DNA of 5,077 nt from Lachnoclostridium sp. GTDB taxonomy: Bacteria > Bacillota > Clostridia > Lachnospirales > Lachnospiraceae. A program made the position numbers and the translations under genes. The stretch spans positions 1 to 5,077 of the forward strand of contig DMCD01000166.1 of assembly GCA_003445895.1 (NCBI GenBank). Reading direction: 5' to 3'. Shown piece after piece: positions 1 to 5,077 of this stretch (its first letter is position 1; each line of letters starts with the position of its first letter). The notes beneath the pieces are model-generated. The model ran no database searches, had not been told where the DNA came from, and saw only the letters and a program-made list of their open reading frames with translations.

Positions 1-47
1 CTCAGCTCCTGGGCAGTGCGGGGGACGGATCTCTTGAGATATTCCAT
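1..47 (-). CDS. N-terminus of a divergent gene, product uncertain (possibly HisD-like dehydrogenase)
   Basis: Only the first 15 complete codons are in the window, reading MEYLKRSVPRTAQEL from an ATG at 47 down to 45 on the minus strand. The start is supported by a strong ribosome binding site, AAGGAGA at 60-54, with 6 nt of spacing. The gene runs off the left edge. The opening MEYLKR followed by a short polar stretch resembles the N-terminus of histidinol-dehydrogenase-family proteins, but 15 residues cannot establish a family and this is only a guess. It is divergent from the transporter operon and shares its upstream region. That a gene starts here is fairly well supported; its function is not. 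Confidence 0.5.
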   Translation of the reverse strand, partial: MEYLKRSVPRTAQEL

Positions 48-131
48 GGCAGTTCTCCTTTAAGTCTCCGGTAAGCATCTGCTGCGCAGTTTCACACGGC
101 AGTGATGCATTGTGCGAAAGTAATATCCTGC

Positions 132-140
132 ATCATACCA
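132..140 (-). promoter_or_regulatory. Candidate extended -10 promoter for the divergent minus-strand gene
   Basis: On the minus strand the sequence reads TGG-TATGAT, an extended -10 element (TGN followed by a 5/6 match to TATAAT). No good -35 hexamer lies at the normal distance, which is tolerated for extended -10 promoters. Transcription would begin near 125 and give a leader of roughly 75-80 nt before the ATG at 47. This is a sequence-match call only. Confidence 0.35.
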
Positions 141-242
141 CAAATTGCAGATATACTCCATACCTTTTGGCAAACTATTCCTTCAGATCTTTCAGAGTCT
201 CGACCGAAAAAGAATCGTATAAAATAAAATCTATAAAACCTA

Positions 243-271
243 TTGACAAAGTAGGAAACTGGTATTAACAT
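243..271 (+). promoter_or_regulatory. Promoter of the leader peptide/transporter operon
   Basis: A perfect -35 hexamer TTGACA lies at 243-248. With a 17-bp spacer the -10 is TAACAT (266-271, 4/6 match). An alternative -10 is TATTAA (263-268), preceded by an extended TGG, but its spacer is only 14 bp. Transcription should start near 277-279, about 25 nt before the leader ATG at 303. The surrounding 190-300 region is clearly more AT-rich than the genes. The promoter sits directly upstream of the leader ORF and attenuator, which fits its being the operon promoter. Confidence 0.65.
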
Positions 272-275
272 ACCA
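260..275 (+). promoter_or_regulatory. Palindrome over the -10 region, possible operator
   Basis: TGGTAT (260-265) and ATACCA (270-275) form perfect 6-bp inverted arms around the 4-nt centre TAAC. Flanking AAACTG (256-261) and CAGTTT (278-283) are also complementary but offset by the three-base insert AAT. The palindrome covers both possible -10 elements, so a protein bound here would block initiation. TGGTAT/ATACCA arms are typical of dimeric helix-turn-helix regulators, and cysteine genes in Firmicutes are often under Rrf2-type control. The regulator cannot be named from this window, and the symmetry may partly reflect the extended -10 itself. Confidence 0.35.
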
Positions 276-302
276 ATCAGTTTACGAAAGGAGCAAAAAG
301 CC

Positions 303-422
303 ATGGATGCGGTTATCTTCACAAACAATATGGTCATGTGTATGTGCTGCTGTCAGATATCGGATTCCGGGACACTTTGTCAGAGATGCGATGGTTTGAC
401 TTTTCGCCATGCGCACTTTTAG
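303..422 (+). CDS. Cysteine-rich leader peptide (39 aa) of an attenuator
   Basis: A short ORF of 39 codons starts at ATG 303 and ends at TAG 420-422. It has a strong ribosome binding site, AAAGGAG at 287-293, 9 nt before the start, and lies just downstream of the promoter. The peptide begins MDAVIFTNN and continues with MVMCMCCC (codons 10-17), then two more cysteines at residues 26 and 29, giving six Cys in 39 residues. The Cys codons (TGT, TGC, TGC, TGT at 339-353) are followed within 7 nt by the antiterminator strand at 360-370. A perfect terminator lies 32 nt past the stop. This arrangement is that of leader peptides such as those of trp and his operons, where ribosome stalling at the scarce amino acid's codons controls read-through. 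It probably has no function as a protein. No similarity to a named leader peptide is claimed. Confidence 0.7.
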   Translation: MDAVIFTNNMVMCMCCCQISDSGTLCQRCDGLTFRHAHF

Positions 423-465
423 CTCCAGAGAGTGAACTGACCAGGAAATGTCTGCCGGAATCCGA
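360..465 (+). promoter_or_regulatory. Candidate antiterminator: 360-370 paired with 455-465
   Basis: TCGGATTCCGG at 360-370 is the exact reverse complement of CCGGAATCCGA at 455-465, giving 11 uninterrupted Watson-Crick pairs, seven of them G-C. Segment 455-465 includes nearly all of the terminator's ascending arm, so this pairing and the terminator hairpin exclude each other. Segment 362-370 (GGATTCCGG) closely copies the terminator's descending arm (GGGTTCCGG, 468-476), the expected relation between regions 2 and 4 of a classical attenuator. A ribosome halted at the first Cys codon (339-341) would leave 360-370 exposed. A clear region 1 that sequesters 360-370 was not found. Confidence 0.65.
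387..415 (+). other. Possible pause hairpin in the distal part of the leader ORF
   Basis: TGCGATGG (387-394) can pair with CCATGCGCA (407-415) as an 8-bp stem with one bulged base and a 12-nt loop. It lies between the two halves of the antiterminator. It could pause RNA polymerase and keep it in step with the leader ribosome, as leader hairpins do in other attenuators. No U-tract suited to termination follows. Its role is inferred from position only. Confidence 0.3.
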
Positions 466-483
466 GAGGGTTCCGGCTTTTTT
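454..483 (+). terminator. Intrinsic terminator (attenuator) between leader peptide and transporter genes
   Basis: GCCGGAATCC (454-463) pairs with GGGTTCCGGC (468-477) as a 10-bp stem with a single G-U pair, capped by a GAGA tetraloop (464-467, GNRA type). It is followed at once by six T residues (478-483). It lies between the leader stop codon (422) and the receptor gene start (551), where an unconditional terminator would silence the operon. It is therefore best read as the regulated attenuator. The competing antiterminator uses its ascending arm. The 67 nt from here to 551 hold only the receptor gene's ribosome binding site and a small near-repeat (TGCGCGG at 516-522 and 526-532). Confidence 0.9.
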
Positions 484-550
484 ATTGATAAAAAAGCCTT
501 GCAGACAGAAAAAACTGCGCGGGAATGCGCGGAAGAGAAGGGAGAGTACT

Positions 551-2269
551 ATGAAAAAGAATTATCTGAGAACCATCGGAACACTGGGACTTGCAGCGCT
601 GACAGCAGCCGGTCTTCTGGCAGGATGCGGATCGTCCTCATCCGGAAGCGGCACTGCGGCGGCGGAACAGACAGCGGCAGCGGCATCTGCAGAATCATCG
701 GCGGATACGCCCGAAGCAGGCGGGGATGCCGTCTACAGGACTCTTGATGAGATCCGGGAGAGCGGCACCGTCAATATAGGCGTATTCTCCGACAAGAATC
801 CCTTTGGCTATGTGGATGAGAACGGCACCTACCAGGGCTATGACGTGTACTTTGCCGAGCGTATCGGCAAAGACCTGGGCGTGGAGATCAATTATGTCTC
901 CACAGAGGCAGCAAGCCGCGTGGAGTATCTGGAGACCGGCAAGGTGGATATCGTCCTGGCAAACTTCACGGTGACGGAAGAGAGAGCGAAAGCGGTGGAC
1001 TTCGCCCTTCCTTATATGAATGTGGCGCTGGGCGTTGTTTCCCATGAGGACCGTGTGATCGAGAGCCTGGACCAGATCGGCGCGGATGACCAGGTTATCG
1101 TGATCTCTGGAACGACCGCCGAGACCTATCTGACCGAGAACAACCCGGAGATCAAACTTCAGAAGTTTGACACCTACGCGGCGGCAAAAACTGCCTTTGA
1201 GAATGGCACAGGCGTCGCCTGGGCAAATGACAACACAGAAGTGATCGCATTTTCCCTGGAAAATGAAGGCTATGTGGTCGGCATTCCGTCCCTGGGCAGC
1301 CAGGATACGATTGCGCCGGCCGTCTCCAAGGGCAACAGCACCCTGCTCGACTGGCTGAATGAGGAGATCGTCTCCCTCGGAAAAGAGAACTTCTTCCACG
1401 CAGATTATGAGGCGACACTGCTGGATACCTACGGCAAAGACTATGAAGATACCCTGGTGGTCGAGGGCGGAGAGACTGCAGGTGCAGCAGCGGAAGAGAA
1501 GAGCGCGGCCGCGCTGGATATCCCTCAGGGCAATGGTGAGACCATCACGGTAGCAGCCTCCGCCACACCCCACGCAGAGATTCTCGCTGCAGCGAAGCCG
1601 ATTCTGGAGGAATACGGATACAAGCTTGAGGTAACGGAATTTGACGATTATGTACAGCCGAATCTGGTGGTGGAGTCCGGCGAATTTGACGCAAACTATT
1701 TTCAGCATGTTCCCTATCTGAACAGCTTCAATGAGGAGCAGGGCACCCACCTGGCAGATGCGGGGGATATTCATTATGAGCCCTTCGGCATTTATCCGGG
1801 AACCAAGTCCTCTCTGGAGGAGATTGCGGCCGGAGATTCCATCGCGGTTCCGAATGATACGACCAATGAGGCCCGGGCGCTGCTTCTGCTGCAGGACAAT
1901 GGTCTGCTGAAGCTGAAGGACGGCGTGGGACTGACCGCGACGGTCAATGATATCGTGGATAATCCTTATGATATTAAATTTGTAGAGCTGGAGGCGGCGC
2001 AGGTAGCCCGGGTTGTGAATGAAGTTGCATTTGTGGTGCTGAACGGCAATTACGCTCTGGAGGCGGGCTATTCTGTGGGACAGGACTCGATCGCATATGA
2101 AGCCTCTGATTCGGTGGCAGCGAAGACCTATGTGAACATTATCGCGGTTTCCGAGGGAAATGAGAACGAGCCGAAGATTGAGGCCCTGGTGAAGGTCCTT
2201 CGCTCCGAAGCCATTCAGAAGTTTATCGAGGAAACCTATGACGGAGCGGTGGTGTTCTATCAGAACTGA
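551..2269 (+). CDS. Dual-domain ABC transporter lipoprotein: SBP_bac_3 receptor fused to NlpA/MetQ receptor
   Basis: A 572-residue surface lipoprotein that should capture amino acids for the importer encoded downstream. The start at 551 is set by AAGGGAG (538-544) and by the signal peptide: MKK, a hydrophobic stretch, then lipobox LAGC with the lipidated Cys26. A Ser/Gly/Ala-rich tether spans about 27-60. Residues about 61-300 are an SBP_bac_3 domain (GYVDENGTYQGYDVYFAERI at 86-105, NFTVTEERAKAVDF at 138-151, W/NDN around 224-228). Arg145 and Asp227 sit where the ligand carboxylate- and amino-binding residues fall in this family. An Ala/Glu-rich linker (about 303-327) leads to an NlpA/MetQ domain (about 329-572: TVAASATPHAEIL, DANYFQHVPYLNSF, PFGIYPGTKSSLEEI, VPNDTTNEARALLLL). 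Each domain is near full length, so this is a fusion of two receptors rather than a duplication. By family the NlpA half suggests methionine and the first half a polar amino acid, perhaps cystine; ligands are inferred. Confidence 0.93.
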   Translation: MKKNYLRTIGTLGLAALTAAGLLAGCGSSSSGSGTAAAEQTAAAASAESSADTPEAGGDAVYRTLDEIRESGTVNIGVFSDKNPFGYVDENGTYQGYDVYFAERIGKDLGVEINYVSTEAASRVEYLETGKVDIVLANFTVTEERAKAVDFALPYMNVALGVVSHEDRVIESLDQIGADDQVIVISGTTAETYLTENNPEIKLQKFDTYAAAKTAFENGTGVAWANDNTEVIAFSLENEGYVVGIPSLGSQDTIAPAVSKGNSTLLDWLNEEIVSLGKENFFHADYEATLLDTYGKDYEDTLVVEGGETAGAAAEEKSAAALDIPQGNGETITVAASATPHAEILAAAKPILEEYGYKLEVTEFDDYVQPNLVVESGEFDANYFQHVPYLNSFNEEQGTHLADAGDIHYEPFGIYPGTKSSLEEIAAGDSIAVPNDTTNEARALLLLQDNGLLKLKDGVGLTATVNDIVDNPYDIKFVELEAAQVARVVNEVAFVVLNGNYALEAGYSVGQDSIAYEASDSVAAKTYVNIIAVSEGNENEPKIEALVKVLRSEAIQKFIEETYDGAVVFYQN

Positions 2270-2298
2270 ACAGCTGATGTGTCGGAACAGGAGGATGT

Positions 2299-3069
2299 AT
2301 GGCAGAAATAGAGGTCCGGCACCTTTCAAAGGTCTTTGATCAGAAGGGCGGCCGAACACAGGCATTAAAAGACATCAGCCTCACCGTTGAACCCGGAGAT
2401 ATCTTCGGGTTCATCGGCATGTCGGGGGCGGGGAAAAGCACCCTGGTGCGATGTCTGAATTATCTTGAGGTTCCCACGGAGGGAGAGGTACTGATCGAGG
2501 GAAAGGACCTTGGGACGCTGTCGGAGACGCAGCTTCGGGCGGAGCGGAAGAATATCGGCATGATATTCCAGAATTTTAACCTGCTGATGCAGAAGAATGT
2601 ATTGGAAAATGTCTGCTTTCCGCTCCGGATCTCCGGCGTAAAGCGGGCAGATGCGGTGAAGCGGGCCAGGGAGCTCTTAGAGACGGTAGGTCTTGCGGAA
2701 AAGGAACGGGCGTACCCGGCGCAGCTGTCCGGCGGACAGAAACAGAGGGTAGCCATCGCCCGGGCCCTGGCTACAAAGCCGAAGATTCTCCTCTGCGATG
2801 AAGCGACCAGCGCCCTGGATCCGCAGACAACGGCATCGATCCTGCAGCTGCTTCGGAAGCTCAATGAGACCCTGGGCATCACGATTGTGGTGATTACCCA
2901 TCAGATGTCTGTCGTGGAAGAAATCTGCAGCAGGGTTGCGGTGATTGAGAACGGCAGGCTGGCAGAGCAGGGCACAGTAGAGGAAGTATTCACAGATCCG
3001 AAATCCCAGGCGGCGAAGGACCTGCTGCTTCTGAAGGAAAAAGGATGGGAGGGAAAGGTCAATGTTTGA
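2299..3069 (+). CDS. metN: Methionine-type ABC importer ATPase, short form without NIL domain
   Basis: Cytoplasmic ATPase that powers the importer, 256 residues. It carries all nucleotide-binding motifs: Walker A GMSGAGKST (40-48), Q-loop Gln91 in IFQNF, signature LSGGQ (143-147), Walker B ILLCDE (163-168), D-loop SALD (171-174) and switch His201. The N-terminus (EVRHLSKVFD, then ALKDISLTVEPGDIFGFIG) and IFQNFNLL are typical of MetN. MetN proteins such as the E. coli one are about 340 residues, with a C-terminal NIL regulatory domain that binds methionine and inhibits transport. Here the protein ends about 50 residues after the H-loop, so that domain is absent. The start is preceded by AGGAGG (2289-2294) with a short 4-nt gap; a closer ATG at 2295 is out of frame. 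The last 8 nt overlap the permease gene. A general polar amino acid ATPase is the alternative, but the adjacent metI favours metN. Confidence 0.88.
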   Translation: MAEIEVRHLSKVFDQKGGRTQALKDISLTVEPGDIFGFIGMSGAGKSTLVRCLNYLEVPTEGEVLIEGKDLGTLSETQLRAERKNIGMIFQNFNLLMQKNVLENVCFPLRISGVKRADAVKRARELLETVGLAEKERAYPAQLSGGQKQRVAIARALATKPKILLCDEATSALDPQTTASILQLLRKLNETLGITIVVITHQMSVVEEICSRVAVIENGRLAEQGTVEEVFTDPKSQAAKDLLLLKEKGWEGKVNV

Positions 3070-3721
3070 TTCCGCAGTCATGAATATGATCCTGGAGGGG
3101 ATCCGGGATACCCTGTATATGACGCTGACATCCACGCTTATCGGCTATATCATTGGCCTTCCCCTGGGAATTCTTCTCACCGTCACCGCAAAGGACGGAT
3201 TAAAGCCGAATGCCGTCATCTACCGCATCCTTGATATCATCTGCAATATCATCCGGAGTATTCCGTTCCTGATTCTGCTGATCCTTCTGATTCCATTTAC
3301 CAGGGCGGTTGTCGGGAAAAGCTATGGATCCACGGCGACCATCGTTCCGCTGGTGATCTGCTGCGCGCCCTATATCGCGAGAATGGTGGAATCTTCGCTG
3401 AAGGAGGTGGATCCCGGGGTGATCGAGGCAGCCAGATCCATGGGCGCCTCGAATGGACAGATTATTCTGCATGTGCTGCTGGTGGAGGCCAGAACCTCTC
3501 TGCTCACGGGCGCAACGATAACCACCGGGCTGGTGCTGGGGTATTCTGCCATGTCCGGAACCGTGGGCGGCGGCGGTCTCGGAGATATCGCCGTCCGCTA
3601 CGGATATTACCGCTGGCAGACAGATATCATGATCGTGACGGTTATCCTGCTGGTGGTTTTGTTTCAGATTATCCAGAACCTTGGAATGAAGATATCCGAA
3701 GGCCTGGACCGCAGAAAGTGA
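3062..3721 (+). CDS. metI: Methionine-type ABC importer permease
   Basis: Inner-membrane permease of 219 residues, the usual MetI length (about 217). Hydrophobic segments lie near 19-41, 55-80, 91-106, 145-165 and 187-207, fitting the five-helix MetI fold, which works as a homodimer. Family hallmarks are RSIPFLILLILLIPFTR (65-81), the coupling-helix EAA motif EAARSMGAS (122-130) that contacts the ATPase, and the glycine-rich MSGTVGGGGLGDIAVRYGY (164-182). The ATG at 3062 lies inside the end of the ATPase gene (8-nt overlap), preceded by a purine-rich GGGAGGGAAAGG stretch, so translational coupling is expected. It pairs naturally with the NlpA/MetQ half of the receptor and the MetN-like ATPase to form a methionine importer. 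Confidence 0.93.
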   Translation: MFDSAVMNMILEGIRDTLYMTLTSTLIGYIIGLPLGILLTVTAKDGLKPNAVIYRILDIICNIIRSIPFLILLILLIPFTRAVVGKSYGSTATIVPLVICCAPYIARMVESSLKEVDPGVIEAARSMGASNGQIILHVLLVEARTSLLTGATITTGLVLGYSAMSGTVGGGGLGDIAVRYGYYRWQTDIMIVTVILLVVLFQIIQNLGMKISEGLDRRK

Positions 3722-3727
3722 GGGAAA

Positions 3728-4390
3728 ATGGATTTTGAAGTGATCAGAAGCTATCTGCCCCTGTATGAAAAGGCCCTGTTTCTGACGATGCGGATCGGGT
3801 GGCAGGGGATTCTCCTGGCGGCGTTTCTCGGCCTCTTCAGCGCGGCCATAATCCGGTTCCGCATTCCGTTCCTGACCGGGCTTATCCGGGCATATATCGG
3901 AATATTCCGCAACACACCGCTTTTGGTGCAGCTCTTTTTCATCTATTTCGGTCTGCCGAAGGCGGGACTTTCCGTAGATGCGGAGCACTGCGGGATCGTC
4001 GGTCTGGGGCTGCTCGGAGGCGCCTATATGGCGGAGGCCTTTCGCAGCGGTCTGGAAACGGTCGAAGAGATTCAGCGGGAAAGCGCGCTGTCCCTCGGCA
4101 TGACGGAGAGACAGGCTTTTCTCTATGTCATTCTTCCCCAGGCGGTTTCCGTCAGTATTCCTGCCTTTATGGCAAATGTTATCTTCCTGCTGAAGGAAAC
4201 CAGTGTTTTTTCGGCCATCAGCCTCATGGATCTGATGTTTACCGCAAAGGACCTGATCGGCCTGTACTATCGGACAACAGAATGCCTGTTTCTGCTGGTT
4301 ATATTTTATCTCATTATGCTGCTTCCGGTATCCCTCCTCGGAAGTCTGCTGGAAAGGAAGGTCCGGTTTGCCGGGTTTGGTGAACAGTGA
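3728..4390 (+). CDS. Polar amino acid ABC permease, HisM/GlnP type (first of a pair)
   Basis: Membrane permease of 220 residues from the His/Glu/Gln/Arg/cystine importer family, distinct from MetI. The clearest hallmark is FRNTPLLVQLFFIYFGLP (60-77). The coupling loop ESALSLGMTERQAF (118-131) is followed by ILPQA (135-139), and LKETSVFSAI (155-164) is typical of the family. Several hydrophobic helices (about 19-43, 52-75, 88-105, 184-208) are evident. The EAA motif reads ESA rather than EAA, a modest variation. It begins 6 nt after the metI stop with GAGGG just upstream, and its TGA overlaps the next ATG by one base. Such permeases often act as heterodimers of two neighbouring paralogues, which fits the next gene. 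The SBP_bac_3 half of the receptor is the expected partner; substrate (cystine or another polar amino acid) is inferred. Confidence 0.9.
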   Translation: MDFEVIRSYLPLYEKALFLTMRIGWQGILLAAFLGLFSAAIIRFRIPFLTGLIRAYIGIFRNTPLLVQLFFIYFGLPKAGLSVDAEHCGIVGLGLLGGAYMAEAFRSGLETVEEIQRESALSLGMTERQAFLYVILPQAVSVSIPAFMANVIFLLKETSVFSAISLMDLMFTAKDLIGLYYRTTECLFLLVIFYLIMLLPVSLLGSLLERKVRFAGFGEQ

Positions 4391-5077
4391 TGGGTGAAAT
4401 CATACAGACCTTTGGGTTTGACGTGCTCTTTAAGGGAACCAATATGCTGCGCCTGCTGCAGGGTCTTTGGGCCGCCCTGCGGATAAGTCTTATCTCCGTG
4501 GCCTTAAGCATCGGGCTGGGCCTCGCCGTCGGCGCGCTGATGACGGTCAGGAATCCGGTCCTGAAGGTTCTCACCAGGATATACCTGGAGATTGTACGGA
4601 TTATGCCGCAGATGGTGCTGCTGTTTCTGGTGTTTTTCGGAACAACCCGGGTCTTCGGCTGGGATATCCCGGCGGAACTCTCCGCGGTTATCGTATTCAC
4701 CTTCTGGGGAACGGCGGAGATGGGCGATCTGGTGCGCGGAGCGCTGATCAGCATTCCGAAGCATCAGTATGAGAGCGGTGCGGCGCTGGGAATGACACAG
4801 CCGCAGATTTATCTCTATGTGGTGATTCCGCAGACGGTGCGGCGGCTGATTCCCCTTTCCATCAACCTGATCACCCGCATGATCAAGACCACAAGTCTTG
4901 TCATGATGATTGGAGTGGTGGAGGTTCTGAAGGTGGGGCAGCAGATCATTGAGGCAAACCGGAGGACATCCCCGAATGCGGCGTTCGGCATCTACGCGGT
5001 GGTATTTGTCCTGTACTTTGCCGCCTGCCGGCCGGTCAGCCTCCTGGCGGAGATGCTGGAGGAAAAATGGAAGGATG
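4390..5077 (+). CDS. Polar amino acid ABC permease, HisM/GlnP type (second of a pair, runs off window)
   Basis: Open reading frame of 229 codons to the window edge with no stop reached. Family members are about 215-240 residues, so it is probably nearly complete. It begins MGEIIQTFGFDVLFKGTNML and has helices near 25-52, 60-85, 98-115, 153-182 and 197-222. Family signals are EIVRIMPQMVLLFLVFFG (67-84, a divergent version of the RxTPLLVQLFFIYFG motif), coupling loop ESGAALGMTQPQIYLYVVIPQ (from 128) and IKTTSLVMMIGVVEVLKVGQ (165-184). Its ATG shares one base with the preceding TGA (TGATG), indicating coupled translation and a likely heterodimer with the upstream permease. A second ATPase gene could follow outside the window; this cannot be seen. 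Confidence 0.9.
   Translation, partial: MGEIIQTFGFDVLFKGTNMLRLLQGLWAALRISLISVALSIGLGLAVGALMTVRNPVLKVLTRIYLEIVRIMPQMVLLFLVFFGTTRVFGWDIPAELSAVIVFTFWGTAEMGDLVRGALISIPKHQYESGAALGMTQPQIYLYVVIPQTVRRLIPLSINLITRMIKTTSLVMMIGVVEVLKVGQQIIEANRRTSPNAAFGIYAVVFVLYFAACRPVSLLAEMLEEKWKD

Noticed and set aside
92..337. 81-codon minus-strand frame across the intergenic region
   Set aside because: It covers the plus-strand promoter, RBS and start of the leader ORF. It has no visible RBS and no recognisable protein features, so the regulatory reading explains the region better.
516..532. Two TGCGCGG copies 10 nt apart upstream of the receptor gene
   Set aside because: Only two short copies occur, with no dyad symmetry fitting an operator or a switch that hides the RBS; probably chance in GC-rich DNA.
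338..550. N-terminal extension of the receptor gene to a GTG at 338
   Set aside because: The extension would run through the leader ORF in another frame and across the terminator at 454-483. It would also bury the lipoprotein signal peptide 71 residues inside the protein. The ATG at 551 has its own RBS and an immediate signal peptide with lipobox.
278..550. T-box or SAM (S-box) riboswitch in the operon leader
   Set aside because: The T-box consensus (TGGNACCGCG-like antiterminator bulge) is absent, as are the conserved S-box core elements. The space is occupied by a translated leader ORF followed by a simple terminator.
2270..2298. Terminator or extra promoter between the receptor and ATPase genes
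   Set aside because: The 29-nt gap holds only an RBS (AGGAGG) with no hairpin, T-tract or promoter hexamers.
695..2365. 556-codon open frame on the minus strand opposite the receptor gene
   Set aside because: It is an antisense shadow of a GC-rich coding sequence. The protein has no recognisable domain, has a His/Arg/Cys-rich unnatural composition, and lies opposite a clearly functional gene.
3200..3988. 262-codon open frame on the minus strand opposite the permease genes
   Set aside because: It overlaps two convincing permease genes antisense and encodes a low-complexity Gln/His/Arg-rich product with no membrane or catalytic pattern.

Overview
The window (5,077 bp, moderately GC-rich) looks like an anaerobic Firmicute of the Clostridia, probably Lachnospiraceae-like. 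That rests on strong AAGGAG-type ribosome binding sites, a TTGACA promoter, a Gly/Ser/Ala-rich lipoprotein linker and tightly packed transporter genes. The organism is an inference from style; no phylogenetic marker is present.

Layout. Positions 1-47 hold the first 15 codons of a divergent minus-strand gene. An AT-rich intergenic region follows, with a good plus-strand promoter (about 243-271) under a 16-bp palindrome and a weaker minus-strand promoter candidate. Positions 303-422 encode a 39-residue leader peptide with six cysteines, including a Met-Val-Met-Cys-Met-Cys-Cys-Cys run. A textbook intrinsic terminator follows at 454-483. An 11-nt segment inside the leader ORF (360-370) is perfectly complementary to the terminator's ascending arm (455-465). 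Together these form a complete candidate ribosome-mediated transcription attenuator.

Downstream, on the plus strand, lies a compact ABC importer operon. It encodes a 572-residue lipoprotein that fuses two receptors, an SBP_bac_3 amino-acid-binding domain and an NlpA/MetQ domain (551-2269). Next come a MetN-like ATPase lacking the usual C-terminal NIL domain (2299-3069) and a MetI-type permease (3062-3721). Two HisM/GlnP-type polar amino acid permeases follow (3728-4390, and 4390 running off the window end). Junctions are 29 nt, an 8-nt overlap, 6 nt and a 1-nt overlap, so one transcript with translational coupling is likely.

Interpretation. Receptors and permeases of two importer classes (methionine uptake and polar amino acid/cystine uptake) are combined in one operon. 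The operon appears to be switched by a leader peptide that samples cysteine, and possibly methionine, supply. The likely role is sulfur amino acid uptake under shortage. The leader/attenuator and the dual-receptor fusion are the most notable items.
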